The notes: a model not told the origin generated them from the letters alone. A DNA stretch of 64,000 nucleotides from an uncultured Trichococcus sp. (GCF_963667775.1 NZ_OY764015.1:2903001-2967000), one strand, 5' to 3'. Shown: positions 1-11,021, numbered from the stretch's first letter. Numbers and translations are program-made.

Positions 1-1
1 A

Positions 2-760
2 GAACCCGTTTTGTATGGTGTGAATTTACCTAAAAAATATCCATTGATTTCTGCCATGATCGGTGGGGCATCAGGTGGATTATACGCAGGATTAACAAAT
101 ACGCACAGATTTGCAACAGGTTCTTCCGGATTGCCTGCAGTGCTCTTGTATATCGGTGACGATACAATGAAATATTTCTGGAACATCATCATTGCCTTAA
201 TCATTTCAGCAGTGGTCACTGCAATTTTGACGTATATTTTAAGTTTTAAATTTGAAAAAGATGAAGTCGTTGGCGAAGCTCCAGAAATTAAGGCAGTTAT
301 TTTGGAAGATACGCGTTTGAATAGTCCGGTTCCAGGAACTGTTATTCCTTTGAGTGAAGTTGAAGATGAAGCGTTTGCTTCGGAAGCGTTAGGAAAAGGT
401 TTTGCAGTTGAACCGTCAGAAGGTAAAGTATTTGCACCATTTGATGGGAAGGTAGTTGCGCTTTTCCCTACCAAACATGCTGTTGGCCTCGTATCTGATG
501 CCGGTACAGAAATTTTGATTCATGTAGGTTTAAATACTGTTGAGTTGAAAGGAAAATATTTTGATGCCTTGGTTGAAGTTGGCCAAGAAGTGACTAAAGG
601 TCAATTATTGCTGACTTTTGATATTAAGAAAATTCAAGAAGCTGGGTATTCTACTCAAGTTCCAGTAGTTGTAACAAACACTCCGCAATATTCATCTGTT
701 GATACAATTGCGCAAGGAAAGGTCAGTAAAGCGGAGGATGTACTGGTGATCAAAATTTAA
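2..760 (+). CDS. Beta-glucoside PTS permease, C-terminal part (EIIC end plus EIIA)
   Basis: The gene enters from the left edge, so only its 3' part is seen; the frame is open from base 2. It begins with the EIIC signature EPVLYGVNLP, continues through the last membrane helices (roughly bases 50-240), a charged linker, and an EIIA domain of the glucose type. The EIIA phosphorylation His lies in ILIHVGLNTV (His codon at 521) with the companion motif TKHAVGL upstream. Such EIIBCA proteins import and phosphorylate aryl-beta-glucosides or cellobiose at the membrane. The 6-phospho-beta-glucosidase starts 12 bases after the stop, which fixes the pathway better than the permease sequence alone. The exact sugar is not knowable here. 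Confidence 0.93.
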   Translation, partial: EPVLYGVNLPKKYPLISAMIGGASGGLYAGLTNTHRFATGSSGLPAVLLYIGDDTMKYFWNIIIALIISAVVTAILTYILSFKFEKDEVVGEAPEIKAVILEDTRLNSPVPGTVIPLSEVEDEAFASEALGKGFAVEPSEGKVFAPFDGKVVALFPTKHAVGLVSDAGTEILIHVGLNTVELKGKYFDALVEVGQEVTKGQLLLTFDIKKIQEAGYSTQVPVVVTNTPQYSSVDTIAQGKVSKAEDVLVIKI

Positions 761-772
761 GGAGAGATTTAA

Positions 773-2197
<1,425 letters not shown>

Positions 2198-2247
2198 AAT
2201 GCTTGCATCAAAGTCAGCTTTAATGTGTAGGATAATAATGAACAACA

Positions 2248-2279
2248 AAAGAATGGTGCCTAGTGCGCCATTCTTTTTT
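2248..2279 (+). terminator. Intrinsic terminator after the beta-glucoside operon
   Basis: GAATGGTGC and GCGCCATTC pair across a four-base loop and are followed by six T. It sits about 50 bases after the glucosidase stop. Confidence 0.85.
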
Positions 2280-2479
2280 GCCTCCAGTGTACCTTTTATT
2301 ACCCGGATTACTGTCGTCTTCAAAGCATGAAAAGGACGTTGGGGGCGGAGTAGTCGGCCTCTACAATTGCTTAAAGACTATATTACTGGGTCCCGCTTGT
2401 CGGATTTAGATACTTGTGTCATCATGGAAGTGTGAACGCCTTTAATGGCGAAATGATCAGTAAATGGAGTACGTGAATT

Positions 2480-3361
2480 ATGGAATTAAGGGTTCTGAAT
2501 TATTTTTTGACAGTGGTTTATGAAGAGAACATCACTAGTGCCGCTGAAAAGTTGCACATCACCCAGCCGACCTTGTCGCGCCAATTGATGCAGTTGGAAG
2601 AGGAATTAGGCGTTTCTTTGTTCCGGCGCGGCAAAAAGAAAATCACGTTGACCAGCGAAGGGTTGCTGCTGAAAAGACGGGCGGAGGAAATCCTCGATCT
2701 GACCAGCAGGACCGAACTGGAGCTGAAGGAGCAGAAAACGCTCATGAACGGCGAAATTGCCATCGGTGGGGGAGAAACGCAGTCCATGCGCGTTTTGGCT
2801 GATTTCATCAAAGCTTTCAGCACGGAATATCCGCAAGTGACCTACAAATTGTACAGTGCCGATGCCGATGACATCAAGGATCGGGTCAACAAAGGGCTGT
2901 TGGACATCTGCCTGCTGACGGAGCCGGTCGATGTCGATAAATATGATTTCATCCGGATTCCCCAGAAAGAACGCTGGGGTGTCATCATGCGGAAGGACAG
3001 TCCGCTGGCGCAGGAGCGCTCCGTTGCACCTGAGGATCTGTTGGCTTATCCGATCCTGATTCCGGGGAGAGCATTGGTCCAGAACGAACTTGACAATTGG
3101 TTCGGCGACGCCTATGGGGCCTTGCATATCATCGGGCGCTACAATCTGATCTACAATGCGGCCATCCTGGTGGAAGCGGGCGTCGGGGTTGCGTTGTGTC
3201 TGGAAAAACTTGTCCCGGTCCGTGAGGAAACCGAGCTCTGCTTCCGGACCTTGGCGCCTGCCTTGGAGACAGGCGTGGTCATCGCCTGGAAAAAGAATCA
3301 GATTTTCCCGCCGGCAGTGGCTAAATTCATCGAGCTTCTTAAGAATGCCTTCAGGGCATGA
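2480..3361 (+). CDS. LysR family transcriptional regulator
   Basis: A 293-residue LysR-type regulator. The N-terminal winged helix-turn-helix is typical (AAEKLHITQPTLSRQLMQLE near residues 18-37), followed by a linker helix and a periplasmic-binding-protein-like effector domain. The MFS exporter that follows about 110 bases downstream on the same strand is the natural candidate target, but the two are not tightly coupled. The preceding 280 bases hold the upstream operon's terminator and no recognisable operator. Effector unknown. The gene is visibly richer in G+C than the PTS genes before it. Confidence 0.9.
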   Translation: MELRVLNYFLTVVYEENITSAAEKLHITQPTLSRQLMQLEEELGVSLFRRGKKKITLTSEGLLLKRRAEEILDLTSRTELELKEQKTLMNGEIAIGGGETQSMRVLADFIKAFSTEYPQVTYKLYSADADDIKDRVNKGLLDICLLTEPVDVDKYDFIRIPQKERWGVIMRKDSPLAQERSVAPEDLLAYPILIPGRALVQNELDNWFGDAYGALHIIGRYNLIYNAAILVEAGVGVALCLEKLVPVREETELCFRTLAPALETGVVIAWKKNQIFPPAVAKFIELLKNAFRA

Positions 3362-3473
3362 TCAATCATGCAAAAAAACTATTATCTTTTTCTACGGTTG
3401 CGTTTTAAACTGGTATTAAGAAAAATGATGTATGCATTATAGGCATGGATATTCAGAAAGGAAGATCATCAGT

Positions 3474-4670
3474 ATGGATATGAGGACACTCAAGAAGCTT
3501 GCGCTGTTGTCCAGCTCATTTGTTGTTGTTTCCGGTGGAGCCATCGCGGTGAATGTGCCCGCCATCGCCCAGGATTTTCCGCAAATCCCGTTGCCGTTAG
3601 TTGAATCTTTGACAACGATGCCTTCCCTGTTCTTGATCGTTTCGGTTCTGCTCAGCCACGCCATCGCAAGGAAAGTCGGCTATAAGAGGACTGTTCTTGT
3701 GGGGCTGGCTACGGTTCTGGTTTCAGGCTTGGTTCCGGTATTTGTGCATCATTTCTGGATCATTTTCCTTTCCAGGGCACTCTTCGGATTCGGGATCGGA
3801 CTTTTCAATTCGCTCCTGGTCAGTTTTATCCGGCATTTTTATGAGGGGGCCGAGAGAGCGGCGATGATCGGGCTGCAGAGCGCCTTTGAAGGCATCGGCG
3901 GGATGACCATTTCCTTCCTTGTGGGGCAGTTGCTGAAGATCGACTGGCAAACTTCCTTTTGGGTCTACTTGGCGGCTCTGCCGGCGATGCTTCTGTTCGC
4001 GGCCTTGGTTCCGGATATCCCGGCTGAACCGGCTGCCGTTTCCAGTCAGCCACAGCAAACGGATCCTTTGAGCACACGCAGCAAGGCGATGGACAAGGCG
4101 GTTTTCGGCTATCTGACCCTGCTCGTTGTGGCGGTGATGTTCTATATGACGATCACGGTCCGGGTCACGCCGCTCATGCTGGCGAACGGTTATGGCGATG
4201 CTACGAACGGAAGCTACATCCTTTCCCTGATTGGCATCGGTGCAATGACAGCTGGTTTTTTATTCGGAAAAGTTTTTGGGGCTGTCGGGAAATATACTTT
4301 GCCGCTTGCCTTGTTCGGGATGGGAATGGCTCTGGTGACGATCGGGTTCTCGGACACTGTCTGGGTGACCGGTTTGGCTGCTGCATTCTGCGGCTTCTCC
4401 TTCCGTACTTTCATCCCTTATCTCTTCAACAAAGTCAACAGCTCGGCGTCGGGGAACGCGAATGCCGCCACATCGCTGCTGCTGGTCGGATTCAATATCG
4501 GCGCAGCCTTTTCCCCTTACGGTATCGTTCTGGTGGAGCGCCTGTTCCGGCTGACTTCAGAACGGGGAATTTTTTTCCTGGAAGGGGCACTGCTGCTGGG
4601 GGGCGGTATCCTCGGTGGCGGCTATCATTTTCTGGCGAAGCATGCTGAAACGAGTGCGGAGGAAGTGTGA
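3474..4670 (+). CDS. MFS transporter
   Basis: A 398-residue major facilitator protein with about twelve hydrophobic segments and a central hydrophilic loop near residues 185-205. I use the ATG at 3474, preceded by AAGGAAG nine bases upstream, rather than the in-frame start 14 codons earlier that lacks a ribosome site. The loop GYKRTVLVG after helix 2 and the RALFGFGIGLFNS stretch fit drug- or sugar-efflux-like MFS proteins. It follows a LysR gene and may be its target. An imperfect hairpin at 4679-4716 lies just past the stop. The substrate cannot be read from the sequence. Confidence 0.85.
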   Translation: MDMRTLKKLALLSSSFVVVSGGAIAVNVPAIAQDFPQIPLPLVESLTTMPSLFLIVSVLLSHAIARKVGYKRTVLVGLATVLVSGLVPVFVHHFWIIFLSRALFGFGIGLFNSLLVSFIRHFYEGAERAAMIGLQSAFEGIGGMTISFLVGQLLKIDWQTSFWVYLAALPAMLLFAALVPDIPAEPAAVSSQPQQTDPLSTRSKAMDKAVFGYLTLLVVAVMFYMTITVRVTPLMLANGYGDATNGSYILSLIGIGAMTAGFLFGKVFGAVGKYTLPLALFGMGMALVTIGFSDTVWVTGLAAAFCGFSFRTFIPYLFNKVNSSASGNANAATSLLLVGFNIGAAFSPYGIVLVERLFRLTSERGIFFLEGALLLGGGILGGGYHFLAKHAETSAEEV

Positions 4671-4841
4671 GCAGCTCGGTTTCGGCGCAACATTGATCTC
4701 AATGGAGCGCTGAAACAGGGTCCTTGCTGGTCCTGCTTAGCGAATTGTGTTATTTTGGATATGTGAACGTATTCATTTTGCGAAAAACGAAAAAACTAAG
4801 ACTGCATGAAAAAGCTAGACAACTTTAAGGAGGAAACGAAA

Positions 4842-5645
4842 ATGGCAACACACAAACAAGCCGTTCCACCACCTACCGTATTTTTTGGAGAAGAAGCTTT
4901 TCAACCGATCGACCACACGGAAGTCCGCTGGCTGGGCAGCGGCGGGATGTTCGTGAACACCCGCGGCACCTGCATCATGATGGATCCGATGCTGAAGGAC
5001 TTCGATATGCCGCTTCTGATCGACATGCCGATTGCGCCTGAAAACATCCCGCATCTGGATGCAGTGCTGATTACGCACTGCGACAATGACCATTACAGCG
5101 TGCCGTCACTGCACGCAATGGAGCATGTCTCCAAAGCATTCCACGGGCCGCATTATGTGGCCGAACTGATGCAGGCGGAAGGATTTCCAGCAAGCGGACA
5201 TAATATCGGCGACAGTTTCGAAATCGGACCGGCCAAAATAACGCTGACACCGGCGGACCATGCCTGGCAGAATGAAAAAGCCAAATACAATTACCGAGTA
5301 TTCCGGTTGGAGGATTACTGCGGCTTTTGGATCGAGACACCGGATGGAATCATCTGGGCACCGGGCGATTCCCGGTTGATGAAGGAGCACTTGGAAATGC
5401 CGCAGCCGGATGCGATTCTCTTCGACTTTTCCGACAACGAGTGGCATATCGGATTGGAAGGGGCCATCCAAATGGCGAACACCTATCCTGAAGCGCATCT
5501 GATCCTTTGCCATTGGGGAACGGTCGATGCACCGGAACTGAACGTATTCAACGCCGATCCGCAATCCTTGTATGATCGGGTGGTTAATCCGGAAAGGATC
5601 CATGCCTATGCTCCAGGGCAGCCATTCAGCCTGAAAAAATCCTAA
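4842..5645 (+). CDS. Metallo-beta-lactamase-fold hydrolase
   Basis: A 267-residue MBL-fold enzyme related to the UlaG-like branch. The metal-binding motif is H79-x-D81-x-D83-H84 in THCDNDH, with further metal ligands plausible at PADHAW and in the C-terminal ILCHWG. The ATG at 4842 is chosen because TAAGGAGGAAACGAAA precedes it; an upstream in-frame ATG at 4806 has no such site. The histidine phosphatase follows within 20 bases, so they are probably co-transcribed. UlaG acts on L-ascorbate 6-phosphate, but no ascorbate PTS is near, so the substrate is left open. Confidence 0.85.
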   Translation: MATHKQAVPPPTVFFGEEAFQPIDHTEVRWLGSGGMFVNTRGTCIMMDPMLKDFDMPLLIDMPIAPENIPHLDAVLITHCDNDHYSVPSLHAMEHVSKAFHGPHYVAELMQAEGFPASGHNIGDSFEIGPAKITLTPADHAWQNEKAKYNYRVFRLEDYCGFWIETPDGIIWAPGDSRLMKEHLEMPQPDAILFDFSDNEWHIGLEGAIQMANTYPEAHLILCHWGTVDAPELNVFNADPQSLYDRVVNPERIHAYAPGQPFSLKKS

Positions 5646-5663
5646 ATGATGGGAGATTTGCGG

Positions 5664-6233
5664 ATGAAACGATTATATTTGGTCCGTCACGGCGAGACTT
5701 TGTTCAATGTCCAAGGAAAGATTCAGGGCTGGAGCGACTCGCCTTTGACGGAACGGGGCATCAAACAGGCTCAGGCCGTGCGGGATTATTTCGGATCGGA
5801 AGGGATCCGCTTCGATCATGCCTACAGTTCCACATCGGAAAGGGCAAGCGATACGCTGGAACTGATCACCGGCATGCCCTATGCACGTCTGAAAGGATTG
5901 AAGGAAGTCAATTATGGCTTCTTCGAAGGGGAGCGGGAGATGCTCAAACCGAAAGAGCCGCAGGAAATCGTGTCTTTCTTTGTGCCATTCGGAGGGGAAA
6001 ATACGAATGATGTGGCGGAGCGGGTGGCGAAGACATTGACGGAAGTGATGGAGCAGGGAGATCATACGAACGTTTTGGCGGTTTCGCACAGTGGGGCCTG
6101 CTACAACTTTTTGAAGCTTTGGCAAGACCCGGCGGAGGAGTTGGCGAAAGGTTTCCCGAACGGGAGCATCTTCGTTTACGGATACAAAGAGAAGGAATTC
6201 CGATTGGAGGAAGTCGTCAGGCCGGTTTTATAG
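5664..6233 (+). CDS. Histidine phosphatase (phosphoglycerate mutase-like)
   Basis: A 189-residue member of the histidine phosphatase superfamily. The phosphorylated His is in LVRHGETLFN (His9), the arginine of the phosphate pocket is Arg8, and the second catalytic His is in AVSHSGACYNF. The start at 5664 has GGGAG eight bases upstream; an ATG at 5646 touching the previous stop is less well placed. It acts in the cytoplasm on a small phosphorylated substrate that cannot be named. The context is the upstream MBL hydrolase and the downstream aldo/keto reductase, all on the same strand with short gaps. Confidence 0.87.
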   Translation: MKRLYLVRHGETLFNVQGKIQGWSDSPLTERGIKQAQAVRDYFGSEGIRFDHAYSSTSERASDTLELITGMPYARLKGLKEVNYGFFEGEREMLKPKEPQEIVSFFVPFGGENTNDVAERVAKTLTEVMEQGDHTNVLAVSHSGACYNFLKLWQDPAEELAKGFPNGSIFVYGYKEKEFRLEEVVRPVL

Positions 6234-6273
6234 CGCATAAGACTGTACGTTTAAGAGGAACGGAGGAAAAAAG

Positions 6274-7254
6274 ATGGAGTATGTGAAATTCGGTAACACA
6301 GGGATGGATGTATCCCGGATCTGTTTGGGCTGCATGAGCTTCGGGGATCCGGATACCTGGCTGCACAAATGGGCGCTGAAGGAAGAAGAAAGCAGACCGA
6401 TCATCAAACGAGCCTTGGAATTGGGCATCAATTTCTTCGATACAGCGAATGTCTACTCGCTGGGAAGAAGCGAAGAAATCCTCGGACGCGCCATCAAGGA
6501 CTTTGCGAAGCGGGATGAAGTGGTCATCGCGACGAAGGTCCACGGCAAGATGCACGAGGGCCCGAACGGTTCCGGGCTGTCCCGCAAGTCCATCCTGAGC
6601 GAAATCGACAACAGCTTGAAGCGCCTGGATATGGATTATGTGGACCTCTACATCATCCACCGTTGGGATTACAACACGCCGATCGAGGAAACGATGGAAG
6701 CTCTGCACGATGTGGTGAAATCCGGGAAGGCCCGTTATATCGGCGCTTCCGCGATGTATGCCTGGCAGTTCCAAAAAGCGCTGCACGTAGCGGAAAAGAA
6801 CGGCTGGACGCGCTTCGTGTCGATGCAGGACCATCTGAATCTGCTTTACCGCGAAGAGGAGCGGGAAATGCTGCCGCTTTGCCGGGAAGAAAAAATCGCT
6901 GTGACCCCTTACAGTCCAATGGCTTCAGGCCGATTGACGCGCGACTGGTCGGAGACGTCCAAGCGGATGGAAACGGACAATGTGGCGCGTTCGAAGTACG
7001 ATGCCACTGCCGATAAGGACCGGATCATCGTCGAACGCTTGGCCCAGATAGCCGCCGACAGAGGCGTTTCGCGCGTCGAAATCGCCTTGGCTTGGCTGCT
7101 GCAGAAGGAACCGGTTGTAGCTCCCATCATCGGGGCGACCAAGCTGGAGCATCTGGAAAAACCGGTGGAAGCCGTATCGGTCAAGCTGACCGATGCCGAA
7201 GTCGCCTTTTTGGAAGAACCGTATGTCCCGCATTTGATTGTCGGACACAGCTGA
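6274..7254 (+). CDS. Aldo/keto reductase
   Basis: A 326-residue NADPH-dependent TIM-barrel oxidoreductase. The catalytic tetrad is visible: Asp56 and Tyr61 in FFDTANVYS, Lys88 in IATKVHG, His129 in YIIHRWD. The cofactor-binding end has SPMASGRLTRDW and PIIGATKLEHLEKPV. It resembles the YcsN/YhdN-type reductases that use broad carbonyl substrates. The ribosome site GGAGG lies nine bases upstream. It is the last gene of a loose same-strand run with the MBL hydrolase and phosphatase. Confidence 0.92.
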   Translation: MEYVKFGNTGMDVSRICLGCMSFGDPDTWLHKWALKEEESRPIIKRALELGINFFDTANVYSLGRSEEILGRAIKDFAKRDEVVIATKVHGKMHEGPNGSGLSRKSILSEIDNSLKRLDMDYVDLYIIHRWDYNTPIEETMEALHDVVKSGKARYIGASAMYAWQFQKALHVAEKNGWTRFVSMQDHLNLLYREEEREMLPLCREEKIAVTPYSPMASGRLTRDWSETSKRMETDNVARSKYDATADKDRIIVERLAQIAADRGVSRVEIALAWLLQKEPVVAPIIGATKLEHLEKPVEAVSVKLTDAEVAFLEEPYVPHLIVGHS

Positions 7255-7404
7255 GGCATTCAGGCAGGCCAAAAAATCATTCTTGAGACTGATTCATTTA
7301 CTTAAGATAAGCAGTATACTTTGTTCACGATAACCAGACGAGGCATAGAGCTATGTGTGTCTATAGAATGGTTGTCCAAATCAATCAGCAAAGGAAAATG
7401 CAAA

Positions 7405-7686
7405 ATGAAAGTAAAAAAGAAAATCAGTCTGACACCTTTCAGTAAAGTCAAGTCACTTATCCTTTCCCTGTTCGATTCCAAAGTCGACGGCAAGAAAAAA
7501 TGGCTGGTGTTGGGGATCATTCTTTACATCATCAGTCCAATCGACATTATCCCGGATTTTATCCCAATGGCCGGTTATGCGGATGATGTGCTGTTGCCGA
7601 TCCTGTTTTTGGTCGCTGAAAAATTATTGAGCGACGGAGCGATTGAAGGAAACGAACGTCCTATCAAAGAAGCCAAAAAAATATAA
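7405..7686 (+). CDS. YkvA family (DUF1232) small membrane protein
   Basis: A 93-residue protein with the DUF1232 signature YIISPIDIIPDFIP at residues 41-54 and the conserved acidic pair Asp60-Asp61. It has one or two hydrophobic segments, so it probably sits in the membrane. The ATG at 7405, preceded by AAAGGAAAA, gives the normal family length; the longer frame from 7321 adds 28 unusual residues. A TATACT hexamer at 7315-7320 may be its -10 box. Function of the family is unknown. Confidence 0.85.
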   Translation: MKVKKKISLTPFSKVKSLILSLFDSKVDGKKKWLVLGIILYIISPIDIIPDFIPMAGYADDVLLPILFLVAEKLLSDGAIEGNERPIKEAKKI

Positions 7687-7889
7687 GTTCCAGCCAAACC
7701 ACTCACTCCATTGGATTTCAACTTGAATGTTTTGAACGATACACAACACTAGTCTATGACAACTAATTCCGGTATTTTCAGTTAGCTTTCTCCTTCTTGC
7801 GTATCTATCCTGCGTTCCGGGGATGGTATACCGAGAAGCACGCAGGGGGAAAAATATTCTGGACGCGATTCCTTTCTGAATAAAAAATT

Positions 7890-7934
7890 AAAAATCCCGA
7901 ACAATTCCGATAGTTGGAATTGTTCGGGATTTTT
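7890..7934. terminator. Bidirectional intrinsic terminator
   Basis: Perfect 19-bp arms (AAAAATCCCGAACAATTCC at the left) around a seven-base loop, with A and T runs on the outer ends. It can end both the YkvA transcript and the convergent MFS gene. The 200 bases before it hold nothing else I can recognise. Confidence 0.9.
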
Positions 7935-7977
7935 GCTAGGCTTGTGCAAGCTGATAAATCAGCTAAGTAGTAGTCGT

Positions 7978-9147
7978 TTACATGTTTACTGTTTCAGTTG
8001 AGACAGCATTAATTTTCTTATAACTAAGATTCATTGTCAGAATCAACAGGAACAGGCTCAGTGGGAAAATTTTAAAACTAATTTCAGTAGCTAAAAACCC
8101 GATGATTGGAGGTATACACGTACTCCCGATGTATGCTGAAGCCATTTGAATACCCATCATACTTTGTGAAATTCTCGAACCGAATCTTTGGGGTGTCTCA
8201 TGAAGCATAGAGGGATAGATCGGAGCACAACCCAATCCGATCAAAATGAAAGAAAGGCCTTGTACTTCGTCGGATCCAAAGAACATCATTACAACAACCC
8301 CTAAAAAAATGACCAATTGTCCTATCTGGATCAAATGTTGATTATTTATCTTGATGGATAAGAAGCCAGACAGGAACCTCCCAAGCGTTATCCCGATAAA
8401 GAATAGTGAAATCCAAGAAGCAGCCACAGTAGAGCTTATGTTTTTTTCAAAAACCAAATACGAACTTCCCCAAAGACTGACTGTGGATTCAATGCCGCAA
8501 TAAGCAAGGAATCCTATTAGCGCAGACTTAGCACCAGAAATTTTCAGTACTTCTTTGATGGAAACGCTGTGGGTTCCTGTATCCTCCGCTGTTTGATTAG
8601 ATGAGTTCTTCGTCCATTTATTCAAATTCAGAAATAATATAATTACCAATGCTATTTGTATCATTCCAATGAGCAGGTAACCATTCCTCCAACCAAACTG
8701 ATTTTTTAAAAGAAACGAGATGATTAATGGGCCAGATGTCGCTCCGATACCCCAAAAGCAATGCAGCCAATTCATATGGATAGCTTTATAATGAAGTGCC
8801 ACAAAGTTATTTAATGCTGAATCAACCGCCCCAGCACCTAATCCTAATGGTACTGCCCAAAGACACATAACAAGAAAAATAGGTGATAGCGAAATGCCTA
8901 TCAATGCTAGTGCGGTAAGGAACACACTGAAGGTTGTAAGTTTTCCTGTACCAAATTTGGCAATCAGTTTACCGCTGAACATACTTGATATGATTGTACC
9001 GCCACAAATGATCATGGACATTATTCCAGCTGAAGCGATGTTTGCATTGAGTGATTGGTACATCGCAGGCCAAGCGGAACCCAATACCGCATCCGGCAAA
9101 CCCAAACTGATAAAAGTCACATAGATTATTGCCAATAAAATTACCAC
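7978..9147 (-). CDS. MFS transporter, FucP/FHS-like sugar permease type
   Basis: A 389-residue twelve-helix MFS permease. The motif around LNNFVALHYK and MNWLHCFWGIGA in the fourth and fifth helices resembles the fucose/glucose-galactose permease group, where conserved Asn and His line the pore. It is the last gene of a minus-strand set with a ROK regulator and a Cof-type HAD phosphatase; gaps are short, so one transcript is likely. That context suggests a carbohydrate substrate. Base composition is much more A+T-rich than the genes on either side. Confidence 0.82.
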   Translation of the reverse strand: MVILLAIIYVTFISLGLPDAVLGSAWPAMYQSLNANIASAGIMSMIICGGTIISSMFSGKLIAKFGTGKLTTFSVFLTALALIGISLSPIFLVMCLWAVPLGLGAGAVDSALNNFVALHYKAIHMNWLHCFWGIGATSGPLIISFLLKNQFGWRNGYLLIGMIQIALVIILFLNLNKWTKNSSNQTAEDTGTHSVSIKEVLKISGAKSALIGFLAYCGIESTVSLWGSSYLVFEKNISSTVAASWISLFFIGITLGRFLSGFLSIKINNQHLIQIGQLVIFLGVVVMMFFGSDEVQGLSFILIGLGCAPIYPSMLHETPQRFGSRISQSMMGIQMASAYIGSTCIPPIIGFLATEISFKIFPLSLFLLILTMNLSYKKINAVSTETVNM

Positions 9148-9175
9148 ATTATTACGCTCCTATTGTCCAATTAAT

Positions 9176-10186
9176 TTATTTATAATGTTCATTTAGATAA
9201 ACCAAACCCCGTTTTCTGATCCCCTCTGTAAAATCTTTTGAAAAGTCATTGCGAAGAATAACTTCTGGTAAGGTTATAGAAGGAAAGGAACGCAATACAA
9301 ATGTTTGTAAACGTTCTATATTATCGTCGGAAAAATCATTTCCGTAAATCAAAAAAGTGTCGGGGTCCAGAACAGATTCTAAAGAAAGGACCGTTTCAAA
9401 TAAATTTCTTTCTAACTCTTTGGCACCGATAAATTGATACTCCTGGATTGCCGTTTTTAATGGGAGATGTCCTATCTCACCTGCTATCCCATTTTTCCCG
9501 GAGTAGATTTCTCCTCTCAGATAAATCCCTGCACCTGGGAGTACAAAAGGTTTTGTTGAGGGATAATAAACACCGACTGCGCATTGATGGTTGAAAATTT
9601 CCTTGCCTTTACAGTAACCATAGACGGCTGCATTCACGTCGTTCTCAATAAAAACAGGTAATAAGAATCTTTCAGAAATGATCTCCCTGAGATTTACATT
9701 TCTGAAAAGCTTAAAATCCATGATTCTTAATTGTTTTTCGATCTCCAAACCGGGTATCCCTACACCAATGAAGCTAATGATGGGAAATTTAATTAGAATG
9801 ATGGTCATTAATGCCAACATAGTTTCCACACTCAAGGTAGGGAAGCGATGCTTTTCCTCAAAAATGATATCCCCCAGAGCATTGGCTACTCCCAAATGAA
9901 TACATTCTTTTTCTTCTTCATTGGATAAACAGACGACTAAAAAATGCTTGAAATTTTCATTATACTTAAATTGCTTAGCGCGCCTTCCGCCGGTGGATTT
10001 CGCTTCATTTAATCCTCTCACTTCATTATCTTCAATCAGTTCCTTGATCAATGAATTGACTGTTACGACACTTAAACCGGATAATTCCGCAAGTTCAGGT
10101 TTCGTACGGTAACTTTTCCCTTTCAATAATTTCCGTAGTACATCTTTATTTAGTTGCTTTATTTGTTTCGCATTCCCGCCTTCCAT
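9176..10186 (-). CDS. ROK family transcriptional regulator
   Basis: A 336-residue NagC/XylR-type protein. Residues 1-70 form a winged helix-turn-helix (PELAELSGLSVVTVNSLIKE). The ROK domain follows with IENDVNAA near residue 176 and GIAGEIGHLPL near 229. The usual CxCGxxGCxE zinc site after GEIGH is absent, as in some diverged ROK regulators; this could change how it folds or senses sugar. It probably represses its own operon in response to a sugar taken up by the downstream MFS protein. It begins two bases past the end of the HAD gene. Confidence 0.86.
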   Translation of the reverse strand: MEGGNAKQIKQLNKDVLRKLLKGKSYRTKPELAELSGLSVVTVNSLIKELIEDNEVRGLNEAKSTGGRRAKQFKYNENFKHFLVVCLSNEEEKECIHLGVANALGDIIFEEKHRFPTLSVETMLALMTIILIKFPIISFIGVGIPGLEIEKQLRIMDFKLFRNVNLREIISERFLLPVFIENDVNAAVYGYCKGKEIFNHQCAVGVYYPSTKPFVLPGAGIYLRGEIYSGKNGIAGEIGHLPLKTAIQEYQFIGAKELERNLFETVLSLESVLDPDTFLIYGNDFSDDNIERLQTFVLRSFPSITLPEVILRNDFSKDFTEGIRKRGLVYLNEHYK

Positions 10187-10187
10187 T

Positions 10188-11021
10188 CTAGGCTTCTCTG
10201 CTTTCTGAAATCAGATTTTCAAGAACTTCCAATACACCATCTTCATCATTGGAGCGAGCTTTGAATTTTGCGGTTTTTATTATTTTTTCTTGTCCATTAG
10301 CCATAGCATAGCTGTAACCCGCAAATGCTAACATCTCTAGGTCATTTCCGCCATCTCCGAATGCAGCGACTTCTTCGGGTTGGATATCTAAGTGTTCCGA
10401 TAATTTCCCAAGGGCATTTGCTTTATGAATACCGGGAATGATGAGATCAATATCTCCATGTCCACTCGATACGCATGAAACACTATCTTTCAATTCAACT
10501 TGTAAACCATTCAAAATTTCTGAAGTTTTTTCGGGAGGACATGTCAGAGCGATTTTTAAGATGCTGCCGTCAACTTCTGGACCGTTTGAATACATATCAG
10601 GAATCCTCTTCAGTAAATGGTAATATATAATGGCATGATTCTCGAATTCAACAGAAGCGGTCTGATCAATATAAGCCGACTTTTTGCCGCACAAGATGAC
10701 ATCTACTTCTTCGTATTTTTTAAGTACTTTCAAAATTTGGCTGACAGTATGTGCCGCCATTTCTGAAGAAAACAGCTCTGTCCCTTCATGGACACAGTAG
10801 GCTCCATTTTCGGAAATGAATGAAATTTCCTTCTCTATCTCTGGAAAGAAGGATTTTAATTGTGCGTATTGATTTCCGCTGGCTACGACAAACCTGATAT
10901 TCTTTTTTTGGATCTGAGAATATATTTTTCTGAAACGCTCGCGATTATAATCTTGGTTACTTTTTAAGAATGTACCATCCATATCTACAGCAATCAATTT
11001 CACAGCCATCTTTTTTGCCAC
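10188..11021 (-). CDS. Cof-type HAD-IIB phosphatase
   Basis: A 277-residue haloacid dehalogenase phosphatase. The nucleophile and acid are in AVDMDGTFLKS near the N terminus (motif I), the lysine motif is in the C-terminal third, and FGDGGNDLEML supplies motif IV. The insertion between motifs is of the Cof type, which usually dephosphorylates sugar phosphates, pyridoxal phosphate or similar small molecules. It is the first gene of the minus-strand set with the ROK regulator and MFS permease. The upstream 119 bases are A+T-rich and likely carry the promoter. Confidence 0.88.
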   Translation of the reverse strand: MAKKMAVKLIAVDMDGTFLKSNQDYNRERFRKIYSQIQKKNIRFVVASGNQYAQLKSFFPEIEKEISFISENGAYCVHEGTELFSSEMAAHTVSQILKVLKKYEEVDVILCGKKSAYIDQTASVEFENHAIIYYHLLKRIPDMYSNGPEVDGSILKIALTCPPEKTSEILNGLQVELKDSVSCVSSGHGDIDLIIPGIHKANALGKLSEHLDIQPEEVAAFGDGGNDLEMLAFAGYSYAMANGQEKIIKTAKFKARSNDEDGVLEVLENLISESREA

